From positions 1 through 13,530 of the forward strand of contig CAZPBC010000053.1 of the NCBI GenBank assembly GCA_964584775.1: 13,530 bases of DNA, written 5' to 3'. The notes beneath the pieces were generated by a model, which did no database searches, was not told the origin of the DNA, and saw nothing but the letters and a program-made list of their open reading frames with translations. Shown here piece by piece: positions 1-7,545 of the stretch (position 1 is its first letter; every line of letters starts with the position of its first letter). Source of the stretch: CAZPBC01 sp964584775 (GTDB lineage Bacteria > Chlamydiota > Chlamydiia > Chlamydiales > SLFE01). The position numbers were made by a program, and so were the translations under genes.

Positions 1-597
1 CAACTCCTCAAAATTTCCTACTTTGGTGTGGCAAGAGGCGCTTCAGACTCTCACCCATTGAATAAGATAGAGTTTCTTCCTGCACTCTACAATTCGGGTA
101 TTCGTTTCCATGCAGCTGCACCCTCGACAGAACGCTATACCTATTTCCGCGATGGAGATCTTTATACCTTAGGTGTGAAGATTGTGGATGAAGAGGATCC
201 TTTTCTGAAGTCTTTCGTGTCGAACGAAAAGGAAAAAGCGGATAGCTCACAAAGTTACACTCCCTTTATTGATCAAGGAACTCCAACTCATGAGGAAATT
301 CTAAAGAAAGGACTCCGTGTTCCCGAGGGACACTACCTCGTTCTCGGAGACAACCACGCGAATTCTGGAGACAGCCGCTACTTTGGGTTTGTTCCTGAAG
401 AGAATCTTCAAGGAACTTCCACTCTCGTCTTCTTCCCCCCGAGTGGACGGATGGGAGTGCCTCAAGGACCCGGCCAATCTCCCTTCACCCCTGCGACTCT
501 TTTTGTTTGGGGTAGCGCCCTTCTCCTCTTTTTCGCCTGGCTCTACTACCGTCATCGGCAAAACCAAAAACGGCTTTTCCACCGACTCTCCAAATGA
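1..597 (+). CDS. lepB: Signal peptidase I, C-terminal part (5' end outside window)
   Basis: Membrane-bound serine/lysine peptidase that removes signal peptides from exported preproteins. The frame is open from base 1 with no start in context, so the gene begins left of the window; 198 residues are visible. The diagnostic family box lies at fragment residues 116-126 (GDNHANSGDSR), followed by YFGFVPEENLQG, matching the conserved GDN..NS.DSR..G.V....L.G block (box E) of type I signal peptidases. The catalytic Ser and Lys would be upstream and are not visible. After the box comes a Gly/Pro-rich linker, one hydrophobic segment (about residues 163-181) and a short basic tail. A C-terminal transmembrane anchor is absent from the E. 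coli enzyme, but chlamydial LepB proteins are, from memory, unusually long. The stop codon overlaps the next gene's start (ATGA), implying one transcript. Confidence 0.9.
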   Translation, partial: QLLKISYFGVARGASDSHPLNKIEFLPALYNSGIRFHAAAPSTERYTYFRDGDLYTLGVKIVDEEDPFLKSFVSNEKEKADSSQSYTPFIDQGTPTHEEILKKGLRVPEGHYLVLGDNHANSGDSRYFGFVPEENLQGTSTLVFFPPSGRMGVPQGPGQSPFTPATLFVWGSALLLFFAWLYYRHRQNQKRLFHRLSK

Positions 598-1994
598 TTC
601 CTTCTGTCACAGACTGGAAACAGGCCAAGTACATCGCATACCAAGAGGGCTTGAGATCACTCCTTTCTAGGGCTCAGCACTTTTTACCTTTAAGAGAGGA
701 GGGGGAGCCAAGGGATGTGGTGGAGATCGAAGCGCGGAAAATTGTGGGACATATTGAGAGCCCACCTCCAAACGGAGATGCTCGCAGCCACATCCAAAAC
801 CTCTTTATTATGATCCGCAGTGCAGTCAATGCGGCTAAAAGGGAACAAAATTATACAACGGATTCGGGTGTCCCTATTCAACCCCATATAAAATCCTCTA
901 CATGGGCTTTAAATATACTCGTGACCAACCTCTTCAGGGTTTCGCTCTATCCTTTTATTCACCTAGCTGTACAAAAAGCAGTGGGCAAACGCCATCTGGG
1001 AGAACTTCAGCCGAGTCAACTACAAAAAAGCCTTGAAGACCTTCCTCAAGAACTTAGAATGCCGACAGCCACCCGAAAAGTCCAGCAAGCTTCAGCAGTA
1101 TTAGGACTGAGCTTTGATACTCCACTAAGTGGAAACCTTCCCTCTGCACTTTTCGCGGTCGCATTCAATGGCCACGAATGCGCTCTTCTTCACACAGGCT
1201 GTCCAGTCATTTCTGGAATAAAAGGAGTCTCTCTTAGTGCAGAATTTGATGTCTTTTTGAGATCTGAGGGAAAGCGTCTTCTCTATGTGAACTTGCAATC
1301 TTTAAATAGAGGTACCGCACCCGATGAAAGACGTAGCTCAGCGCTTTTAAGAGAAGAATTCAAAACACGACAGTTAGAGTCTCATTTAGTCACACTCAAC
1401 CAAAGCGGACCCTTTGCAAAACAAGAGGGATCTTTTTCTATACCGCAACAAAAAGCTTCCGATTTTTTTGATGCATTCCTTCTCCAACTCACCACTTCAA
1501 CAGACTATGCCCTTCCTTCTCACATGCATGAGAAGGGAGTGAAAGAGCGGTTCAGAACCCTCATGAACGAGATCCACTGGGACCTCTATGGCAGAAAACC
1601 CGAGCTGACTGTCCAAGAGCGGCGGATCTTCATGGATGTCTTCAATGCCTTTTTTGTCCTTGAAGAGATCTCCCGTTCAAAGCCTAAGTGGGTGAATCTC
1701 ACTTGCAAGTATGCAGCTGATCGAGGAGGAAAAGCTCTCTACATCCTCCATCTCCTAATCCATCTACTCAATGGAACTGAAAGTCCTGAAAAAGCACATC
1801 AGCGCTATGTGATGACTTTTGGAATGACTTGCGTCACCATGAAACGTACGATGAACTCCGTCTATGAACGCATTGTTGCTGTCGATACACATCTCAAAAC
1901 GGAAAAAGTCAAAGGACGGTTAAAAGAGCGTGGTGAAAAACAGTGGAAAGGGCTCTTGGTCAACAATGTCGAAGGACATATCACCTTCTGGTGA
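594..1994 (+). CDS. Hypothetical protein with C-X5-R phosphatase-like motif, coupled to lepB
   Basis: I do not recognise this 466-aa protein as a whole. It starts at an ATG that shares ATGA with the lepB stop and has no clear Shine-Dalgarno, so it is probably translated by coupling. The N-terminal half is mixed helical with no signal peptide; residues 103-130 are moderately hydrophobic but amphipathic rather than a clear membrane segment. Near the C-terminus, residues 371-379 read CKYAADRGG, preceded by a hydrophobic/beta segment (KWVNLT) and followed by a hydrophobic helix (ALYILHLLIHLL). This is a C-X5-R arrangement resembling the active-site loop of SopB/IpgD, INPP4 and SidF inositide phosphatases (CKS..DR). 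Those families act on host phosphoinositides, so an effector role is an attractive inference, but the match is one motif. It overlaps the convergent ileS 3' end by 14 nt. It could simply be a lineage-specific protein of other function. Confidence 0.75.
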   Translation: MIPSVTDWKQAKYIAYQEGLRSLLSRAQHFLPLREEGEPRDVVEIEARKIVGHIESPPPNGDARSHIQNLFIMIRSAVNAAKREQNYTTDSGVPIQPHIKSSTWALNILVTNLFRVSLYPFIHLAVQKAVGKRHLGELQPSQLQKSLEDLPQELRMPTATRKVQQASAVLGLSFDTPLSGNLPSALFAVAFNGHECALLHTGCPVISGIKGVSLSAEFDVFLRSEGKRLLYVNLQSLNRGTAPDERRSSALLREEFKTRQLESHLVTLNQSGPFAKQEGSFSIPQQKASDFFDAFLLQLTTSTDYALPSHMHEKGVKERFRTLMNEIHWDLYGRKPELTVQERRIFMDVFNAFFVLEEISRSKPKWVNLTCKYAADRGGKALYILHLLIHLLNGTESPEKAHQRYVMTFGMTCVTMKRTMNSVYERIVAVDTHLKTEKVKGRLKERGEKQWKGLLVNNVEGHITFW

Positions 1995-4900
1995 TGAGAA
2001 TGACTGCCTTTTCTCCATTGAGATCCCACTCTTGACCTTCACAAGATTTAAACTCCACGGACTCGGCGAGCACTTCGCCTGCGATGTACTCTCCCCATTT
2101 CTCAAAAGCATCCTTCACACGGTCGGTGGTGTCGAGCGTGAGTTCAATGCGGTCGGTCACTTCGAAACGGAGATCCCTGCGCATCGTATTCACCTTGTTC
2201 ACGACTTCTCTTGCGAGGGCCTCAACTTCTAACTCTGGAGTGAGGCTCGTATTGAGTGCGACGGTGAACACCCCTTCGTTGGCTGCAACAAGTCCCTCTT
2301 TCACTTCACGCGCCAGCTCCACTTCAGAGGGCTGTAGCTCGAAAGACTCTCCTTCAAGATCGAGGGTGAGGGGTGAACCTGAAAGCAGCGTTTGAAGCTC
2401 AGCTTGGGGAAGTGCTTCGATGACCTGCTTTGCCAGCTTCATCTTTTTCCCTAAACGCCTTCCTAGCAGAGGAAAGTTGGGTTTTGCAGTGAGTGAGACC
2501 AGGTCCTCTTCACTACTGGCTAGTTTGAGCTCTTTGATGTTGAGCTCATCTAAAAGGATGTTCTCTTGATCTTTTAAAAAGGGAAGGTACTCACCCGTTC
2601 CATCGGCAACAGTGAGCTCTTGGAGCGGTTGACGTACTTTCAACTTATGCTCTTTTCGAAGAGCGTGGCCCAGGCTGGCTACACTCTGGACTGCAAACAT
2701 CGCCTTTTCTAAGTCAGGATCTCTTTTTCCAGGATCGTAAGTAGGATAGTCGGCAAGATGGACCGATTCGGCCATCTCTTCTGTCTTCAGCTCCTGGTAG
2801 ATCGCTTCTGAAATGAAAGGGAGGATCGGTGCAGCGACTTTTGAGAGCTCAAGAAGGACCGTGTACAGAGTGGAAAGCGCTTCACTTCGGTCTGCCGTTG
2901 CCTCTTCTTCCCAAAAGCGTCTTCTTGACCGACGGATATACCAGTTCGTTAGCTGGTCAATGAAGCCGACAAAAGGCTGAACAGCCATGGTCAAATCGTA
3001 TTGATCGAGTCCCTCTTCGACCTGGTGGATCAACTGGTGCACTTTTGAAACGATCCAACGGTCTATCGCCGTTTTTGGAGCGTGTGATTCTTTTGGTGTC
3101 CACTCTGCAATCCGGGCGTAGGTAATAAAGAAGGAAAAGGCATTCCAAAGAGGGATCATCAGTTGACGCAGAACGAGCTCGACACCCTTCTCAGAAAAAC
3201 GGATATCTGATGCTTTTGCCACGGGACTGTCAAGGAGGTAGAGACGGATCGCATCTGCTCCATACTTTTGCATCACCAGATCAGGCTCGGGATAGTTTTT
3301 GAGCCTTTTCGACATTTTGGTTCCATCTTCTGCGAGGATGATTCCATTCACGATGACATTCTTAAATGCGGGCTTTTTAAAGAGGGCTGCAGAGAGCACA
3401 TTGAGCGTGTAAAACCACCCTCTTGTCTGATCGAGTCCTTCAGCTATGAAGTCTGCAGGGAAACCCTTCTCAAACTCCTCTTTGTTTTCAAAGGGATAGT
3501 GGTTTTGTGCGTAGGGCATCGACCCCGATTCAAACCAACAATCGAAGACTTCTGGAATCCGGCGAAACAGCTTTCCATCTTTCGTAAAGGTAAGATCATC
3601 GATATAGTGACGGTGGAGATCGTCGACTTTTTTACCGGTCAATGCTTCTAGCTCTTCAAGACTTCCAATCGCATGGAGGTCGCCCTCTTCAGATCGCCAG
3701 AGTGGGATCGGAGTCCCCCAGTAGCGGTTGCGGCTAATCGCCCAATCACGCGCACCTTCGAGCCACTTTCCAAAACGCCCCTCTTTAAGAAAGTCCGGAA
3801 CCCATTGGATTTCTTTATTCACGTTGATCAAAGTCTCTTTGACTTTTTCAACCCCGACAAACCACGTCTGCATCGCACGGTAGATGAGGGGTGTGTCAGA
3901 GCGCCAGCAGAAGGGATAGCGGTGGTTCACCGTCTCTTGCTTGAACAGTTTTCCCTGTTCCTTCAGGCGTTTGGCAATGTCTTTATCCGCATCCTTGACA
4001 AACAAGCCTTGATACTCAGGAACGTCAGCAGTGAATGCTCCATTTTGATCTACCGGACAAACGAGTTCAATCCCCTCTCTTTGGCAGGCATAAAAATCCA
4101 CTTCACCAAACGCTGGAGAAGAGTGCACCAAACCTGTTCCCTCTTCCGCTGTCACCCCTTCCTCTAAAATCACACGGAAGGCATCCCGCTCTGAGAAGTA
4201 GGAGAAAACAGGCTCGTAGCGAAGACCCTCTAAATCTTGCCCAGTGAAAGTTTCTAGGATTTCATAGGTTTCTGCATCGGGGAAGTGAGCAGCCAGCGCC
4301 GCCCTCCCCAAGATTAAGTTTTGATCACTCGTCTTATCGTAGAGTTTGACATACTCCATCGTCGGACTCACCATCACAGCCAGGTTAGAGACAAGAGTCC
4401 AAGGAGTGGTGGTCCAGATGAGAAGGCTGGTTTTTGGATCATCGACAAGCGTCATTTTTACGGTAAGAGAGGGATCATCGACATCTTTGTAGTTCTCCCC
4501 TGCTTCGAAGTTAGAGAGAGGGGTTCCCAACTTTGCGGAGTAGGGCATCACTTTGAAACCTTCGTAAACCAAACCCTTATCAAAAAGCTGCTTGAAGACC
4601 CACCAAACCGACTCCATGAAGTCTTTGTCCATGGTGCGGTAGGTGTTTTTGAAATCAACAAAACGCCCCATTCTAAGAACGGTTTCCTCCCACTCTGATG
4701 TATAGCGAAGAACAATCGCACGGCAAGCTTCATTGAACTTTGCGATCCCAAACTCTTCGATGGATTTCGCGCCGGTCAACTGGTGCTCTTTTTCGATCTC
4801 ATTTTCGACAGGGAGCCCGTGGCAGTCCCATCCGATACGACGCGGAACATAAAACCCTTTCATCGTCTTGTAGCGCAGAACCACATCTTTGATCGTTGCG

Positions 4901-5079
4901 GCTAGGAGATGGCCATAGTGCGGCAACCCAGTCGCAAAGGGAGGACCATCGTAAAAGACATATTTGGGGCAATTTTTACGGGTTTCAAGCGACTTCTCGT
5001 AGATCCCTCGCTCCTTCCAAAGAGAGAGGATTCGACGCTCGCGCTCATCCTGAGTTTCGTTTCTAAGCTCTTTAAACAT
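1981..5079 (-). CDS. ileS: Isoleucine--tRNA ligase (long, eukaryote-like type)
   Basis: Class I aminoacyl-tRNA synthetase charging tRNA-Ile in the cytoplasm, with hydrolytic editing of mischarged valine. The 1032 residues run in the expected order: HIGH motif as HYGH at 54-57 within PFATGLPHYGH; CP1 editing domain with TTTPWTL at 223-229 and GTGLVHSSPAFGEVDF at 314-329; GWDCHGLPVE at 83-92; the EGLDQTRGWFYTL stretch before the catalytic loop KMSKR at 588-592; then the helical anticodon-binding domain with NWYIRRSRRRFW. The C-terminus lacks a CxxC zinc finger, unlike E. coli IleRS. Length and the PHYGHLLA.TIKD signature place it with the eukaryote-like IleRS group that includes chlamydial enzymes. 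The ATG is 33 nt downstream of the preceding minus-strand stop, so the two are likely co-transcribed. No strong Shine-Dalgarno is seen. Confidence 0.97.
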   Translation of the reverse strand: MFKELRNETQDERERRILSLWKERGIYEKSLETRKNCPKYVFYDGPPFATGLPHYGHLLAATIKDVVLRYKTMKGFYVPRRIGWDCHGLPVENEIEKEHQLTGAKSIEEFGIAKFNEACRAIVLRYTSEWEETVLRMGRFVDFKNTYRTMDKDFMESVWWVFKQLFDKGLVYEGFKVMPYSAKLGTPLSNFEAGENYKDVDDPSLTVKMTLVDDPKTSLLIWTTTPWTLVSNLAVMVSPTMEYVKLYDKTSDQNLILGRAALAAHFPDAETYEILETFTGQDLEGLRYEPVFSYFSERDAFRVILEEGVTAEEGTGLVHSSPAFGEVDFYACQREGIELVCPVDQNGAFTADVPEYQGLFVKDADKDIAKRLKEQGKLFKQETVNHRYPFCWRSDTPLIYRAMQTWFVGVEKVKETLINVNKEIQWVPDFLKEGRFGKWLEGARDWAISRNRYWGTPIPLWRSEEGDLHAIGSLEELEALTGKKVDDLHRHYIDDLTFTKDGKLFRRIPEVFDCWFESGSMPYAQNHYPFENKEEFEKGFPADFIAEGLDQTRGWFYTLNVLSAALFKKPAFKNVIVNGIILAEDGTKMSKRLKNYPEPDLVMQKYGADAIRLYLLDSPVAKASDIRFSEKGVELVLRQLMIPLWNAFSFFITYARIAEWTPKESHAPKTAIDRWIVSKVHQLIHQVEEGLDQYDLTMAVQPFVGFIDQLTNWYIRRSRRRFWEEEATADRSEALSTLYTVLLELSKVAAPILPFISEAIYQELKTEEMAESVHLADYPTYDPGKRDPDLEKAMFAVQSVASLGHALRKEHKLKVRQPLQELTVADGTGEYLPFLKDQENILLDELNIKELKLASSEEDLVSLTAKPNFPLLGRRLGKKMKLAKQVIEALPQAELQTLLSGSPLTLDLEGESFELQPSEVELAREVKEGLVAANEGVFTVALNTSLTPELEVEALAREVVNKVNTMRRDLRFEVTDRIELTLDTTDRVKDAFEKWGEYIAGEVLAESVEFKSCEGQEWDLNGEKAVILITRR

Positions 5080-5112
5080 AACAGCGGACAGTATAAACCC
5101 TTTTCGGAAAAG

Positions 5113-5988
5113 CTAAAAGGACTTTTTGACTTCAGGAAGGAGCTCAGCAAGGCGTTTTGCATCGTCCTGAAGGAACTCCTCACCTGGAGCTAAAGCGATG
5201 TTCCGAGCCCCGTATGCCAAGCTGTAGTAGAGAATTTTTTTCTTATCAAATCCCGTCTGTTGAACGACATGATCTAAGCATTCATTGCCAAAGGAGTTTT
5301 GGTAGTAAAGTGCACCGAGATCAAACTCCCCATCCCCCAGTAGGCTTTGGGAGAAGTTGATAAAGCGGATCCTCCCTTGATCGAATAGCATATGCTTCCA
5401 TGTGAGTGAACCGTGGACGGGGTGGAGCACCTCTGGCTCCATCACATGCTTCTTCAGAAAGAGGACAAGCTCTGTGAACTTTCCAGGAAAATACTTCTCA
5501 ATGCGATCGAGGCAAATAACAAACTCAAAAAAATACTCGGACCACGAAGAGACATCCATGCCGGATAGATCACGGATCGTGACTTTATGGAATTTTTTAA
5601 GTGTTTTTGCGACTGGAAGCAGAATCTTCTCCTTCTCTTTCTTTTCTTCATAGGGAAACAGGGTTCCAGGAAGAAACGTCTCAAAGCAGTAGTGAAACCC
5701 CTTGGTTTGGCCATAACCTAAAGGTTTGGGAGCCACATCGTGGGGCTCCAAGAGTTCTAGGAGCAGGGCGTTGCGCCTCGAGAGCCTCTCATCCTTGTGA
5801 ATGCGGAGGATCGGCCCTTTTTTATCCGGAGTCTTGATATGGTAGACAAACTCGCCTTGGTAGGGAGTGTTGAGAGTGTGAATCGTAAAGTCATCGATAT
5901 TCAACGCATCGCCCACAAGACGGATAATGAGCTCCGGAGGAAGCGTCTCCCAATTCCCTTTTTCAGACTTCCAATCAGCCACTTGCAA
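5113..5988 (-). CDS. Aminoglycoside phosphotransferase-fold protein, likely catalytically degenerate
   Basis: A 291-aa soluble protein with the layout of the APH/choline-kinase family. It has an N-lobe with an LRIHKDE strand at 61-67, the APKPLGYG stretch at 86-93, a helical region with KTLKKFHK at 128-135, and a C-lobe catalytic loop plus metal-binding segment at 190-225. In active members these read HGD....N and (I/V)DF(G/S/D). Here they read HGS at 192-194 with His at the Asn position (199), and NFS at 211-213, so the catalytic Asp and a Mg-binding Asp both appear replaced; the downstream GD..(F/Y)DLG remains. I infer a pseudokinase or scaffold unless the loop alignment is shifted. The start is TTG, chosen because GAGGGG lies 6 nt upstream; a GTG two codons on is the alternative. 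It precedes ileS by 33 nt in the same direction. Confidence 0.7.
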   Translation of the reverse strand: MQVADWKSEKGNWETLPPELIIRLVGDALNIDDFTIHTLNTPYQGEFVYHIKTPDKKGPILRIHKDERLSRRNALLLELLEPHDVAPKPLGYGQTKGFHYCFETFLPGTLFPYEEKKEKEKILLPVAKTLKKFHKVTIRDLSGMDVSSWSEYFFEFVICLDRIEKYFPGKFTELVLFLKKHVMEPEVLHPVHGSLTWKHMLFDQGRIRFINFSQSLLGDGEFDLGALYYQNSFGNECLDHVVQQTGFDKKKILYYSLAYGARNIALAPGEEFLQDDAKRLAELLPEVKKSF

Positions 5989-5994
5989 AAAACA

Positions 5995-6000
5995 CCCCTC
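5995..6000 (-). promoter_or_regulatory. Shine-Dalgarno GAGGGG supporting a TTG start
   Basis: Read on the minus strand, GAGGGG is followed by six bases (TGTTTT) and then TTG at 5988-5986. The spacing favours TTG over the GTG two codons downstream as the start of the phosphotransferase-fold gene. Confidence 0.55.
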
Positions 6001-6066
6001 AAAACTCTAGATTTAATCCCTCTGGTCAGATATTTTCAAACCCTTTCAACTCCTGAGAGTTAGACA

Positions 6067-6786
6067 ATGAAAAAACCCCTTTTTCTGATCCCTTTACTCG
6101 CTACATTACTCATTGGATGTCAAGGAGATCAAACACACCTACCCGCGAAAAAACGCCCCCTAGTCCCTCCTGCCCAAGAAACTTCACCTCTCCATCCTTG
6201 GATGGAGTTGCAAAGCAGTGGAGTCGAAGCCACTCCCTACATCCAGGCAGACCTTCAAACCTTCTCCCATTTAGAGGAGCAGCTGGGTGCCAAGGCTCTC
6301 ATTGAGACGATCGACTCCCTCCAAAACCCCATCATGCAGCGGCTTGGGGTCACTCCTCCAACACATTGGTACCGTGTTTTCTCCCTTCCGGAGACACCCG
6401 TAAGTGTTCCCCCTCATCCGCTTCCCTACCGGATTGTGGCTCGCTACCTCGTCGACGAAACGGAAACCGGCATGCCCTTCTTCCTTGAAATCCGCGACTA
6501 CGGCCCCCTCACTCAGCCTCAAAAAAAAGCGCTAGCCAGCTGGCTCAAATCCACTTTAACCCCCTCTTTATTAGAAGTTTCACACCCTCGCTTCACGCTT
6601 TTTCAAGGCACCGGAGACCACCAACTTTCCCTCTACAACCCCTCACACGGCCTTTCTCCCCAAAACCGCGCTCTTTTTGCAGCGCTCTACAGCGATCAGG
6701 AGGGTACGCTCTTGCTTTTTGCAGACGCCCCAGCCCCTCTTTTTAAAAAGCACTCTGAAGATTTCAGCAGACTTCTTGGTAATTAA
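6067..6786 (+). CDS. Putative lipoprotein of unknown function
   Basis: A 239-aa protein with a lipoprotein signal peptide: MKK, hydrophobic core PLFLIPLLATLL, then lipobox L15-I16-G17-C18. Lipidation at C18 and cleavage by signal peptidase II would leave about 222 residues on the periplasmic side. The residue after Cys is Gln, not the Asp that signals inner-membrane retention in enterobacteria, though that rule may not apply here. The mature part is Pro-rich at first (residues 25-45), then globular without repeats or further membrane segments. I recognise no domain. It starts 78 bp from the divergent phosphotransferase-fold gene, with only a weak GAGAG 7 nt before ATG, and ends about 50 bp before ssrA. 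The ssrA promoter appears to overlap its last codons. Confidence 0.8.
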   Translation: MKKPLFLIPLLATLLIGCQGDQTHLPAKKRPLVPPAQETSPLHPWMELQSSGVEATPYIQADLQTFSHLEEQLGAKALIETIDSLQNPIMQRLGVTPPTHWYRVFSLPETPVSVPPHPLPYRIVARYLVDETETGMPFFLEIRDYGPLTQPQKKALASWLKSTLTPSLLEVSHPRFTLFQGTGDHQLSLYNPSHGLSPQNRALFAALYSDQEGTLLLFADAPAPLFKKHSEDFSRLLGN

Positions 6787-6805
6787 TTTCTAAAACCCTT
6801 ATAAT
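6776..6805 (+). promoter_or_regulatory. Candidate sigma-70-type promoter for ssrA
   Basis: TTGGTA (6776-6781), an 18-bp spacer and a perfect TATAAT (6800-6805). Transcription would start near 6812, leaving a 5' leader of about 25 nt that RNase P would remove to give the mature end at 6837. An alternative is TTCTAA (6788-6793), 17 bp, TATAAG (6811-6816). The -35 box overlaps the end of the lipoprotein gene. Confidence 0.5.
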
Positions 6806-6836
6806 TAAGGTATAAGATCAACCATCTCAGTTTTTT

Positions 6837-7243
6837 GGGGGTGTACTGGTTTCGACTTGGGAACTAGGTATTGATTGCATGCGGAGGATGTCGGTTGGCC
6901 TCCTTAAAAACCCGGCGAAAACATAATTGCAGACGTTAAGTCTAAAGTTGTTGCAGTTGACTTCTCTCAAGAAGCAACTCCAGCACGTGTTGCTGCTTAA
7001 TTCTTAACCGAGTTAACAGCCCGATCCTCTAGAACCGGACCAGGAGTTTTAGAAGGGTCGTCATGATCCTGGTATGGGGGTGTGCCTTTCCAGCTTGTGA
7101 GTCACACTTTCCAAGATCAATACGAGCGGTTTGACCCCTAGTGTCCGTGCCTTGCAGCAAGGTCAAACTACAAATAGGCACTAAGCATGTAGAGTCACTA
7201 TTGATGTTTGCTAAGGACGAGAGTTCGATTCTCTCCACCTCCA
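6837..7243 (+). ncRNA. ssrA: tmRNA (transfer-messenger RNA)
   Basis: Rescues ribosomes stalled on broken mRNAs by acting first as alanyl-tRNA and then as a template that adds a degradation tag; works with SmpB. The 5' acceptor strand GGGGGUG (6837-6843) pairs with CACCUCC (7236-7242) with one G-U, and a discriminator A is at 7243. The 5' end continues with the typical ACUGGUUUCGACUUGGG. The 3' T-arm is GAGAG/UUCGAUU/CUCUC (7219-7235), preceded by the typical CUAAGCAUGUAG. The reading frame runs from GCA at 6929 to UAA at 6998-7000: ADVKSKVVAVDF then SQEATPARVAA, 23 residues ending in the hydrophobic, protease-recognised VAA. The 3' CCA is not encoded (TCT follows), so it must be added by CCA-adding enzyme. 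Pseudoknots were not folded in detail. Confidence 0.97.
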
Positions 7244-7265
7244 TCTTGTTAGATTTCAAGTTCAG

Positions 7266-7367
7266 AAAATTCCCGCAGTCGTGCAGATTTTTGCAATCGC
7301 GATGCAGCTAAACCTATCGGTTTAGCAAAGAGCGATTGTCAAAAAGATGTGCTGCTGCGGGAATTTT
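7266..7367. repeat. Long hairpin element, copy 1, downstream of ssrA
   Basis: A nearly continuous 102-bp imperfect palindrome. Outer arms AAAATTCCCGCAG (7266-7278) and CTGCGGGAATTTT (7355-7367) match over 13 bp. Middle arms TTTTTGCAATCGC (7288-7300) and GCGATTG-t-CAAAAA (7332-7345) match with one bulge. The apical stem GCTAAACC/GGTTTAGC (7307-7314/7319-7326) closes a TATC loop. Its central 45 bases recur with one mismatch 160 bp downstream. The outer stem followed by ATTTTAT could end ssrA transcription, but the distance between arms is large for an intrinsic terminator. A small palindromic mobile element or a structured RNA are alternatives. Confidence 0.7.
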
Positions 7368-7384
7368 ATGGCTTGTAAGATGAC

Positions 7385-7409
7385 AAGTTGGAGGTGGAAC
7401 CTCCAACTT
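7385..7409. terminator. Perfect 11-bp hairpin, possible terminator
   Basis: AAGTTGGAGGT (7385-7395) and ACCTCCAACTT (7399-7409) are exact inverted repeats around a GGA loop. It lies between the convergent ssrA and ATPase genes, where a bidirectional terminator would be expected, but no clear T-tract follows on either strand. Terminator function is therefore tentative; the hairpin itself is certain. Confidence 0.45.
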
Positions 7410-7439
7410 TGCCGTTTGAAATGAGAAAGGCTCATAAAC

Positions 7440-7545
7440 TGTTCAGATTGTTGCGATCGCGATGCAGCTAAACCTATCGGTTTAGCAAAGAGCGACTCGA
7501 AAAAAACGGACCGATTTGGAGATAATATCAGTCAACTACTGAACA
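7440..7545. repeat. Hairpin element, copy 2, at the 3' end of the ATPase gene
   Basis: Bases 7451-7495 repeat 7291-7335 with one mismatch (G for A at 7455), including the apical stem GCTAAACC/TATC/GGTTTAGC (7467-7486); weaker similarity extends left to 7441. The middle stem is reduced to TCGC/GCGA. Possible outer arms TGTTCAG..GTTG (7440-7453) and CAAC..CTGAACA (7533-7545) differ in sequence from copy 1 but still pair; the two sides are of unequal length, so this outer stem is less certain. It reaches into the ATPase stop codon. Confidence 0.6.

Noticed and set aside
1930..2232. Plus-strand open frames within ileS
   Set aside because: They are antisense to a clearly coding, conserved gene and show no domain of their own.
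7224..7243. Duplicated ssrA 3' end marking an integrated island (att site)
   Set aside because: I looked for a second copy of TTCGATTCTCTCCACCTCCA in the rest of the window and saw none; the far end may lie outside or not exist.
7281..7495. Two spaced repeats as a minimal CRISPR array
   Set aside because: Only two copies, 160 bp apart with a 115-bp interval; the repeat is an internal hairpin core and no cas gene is present.
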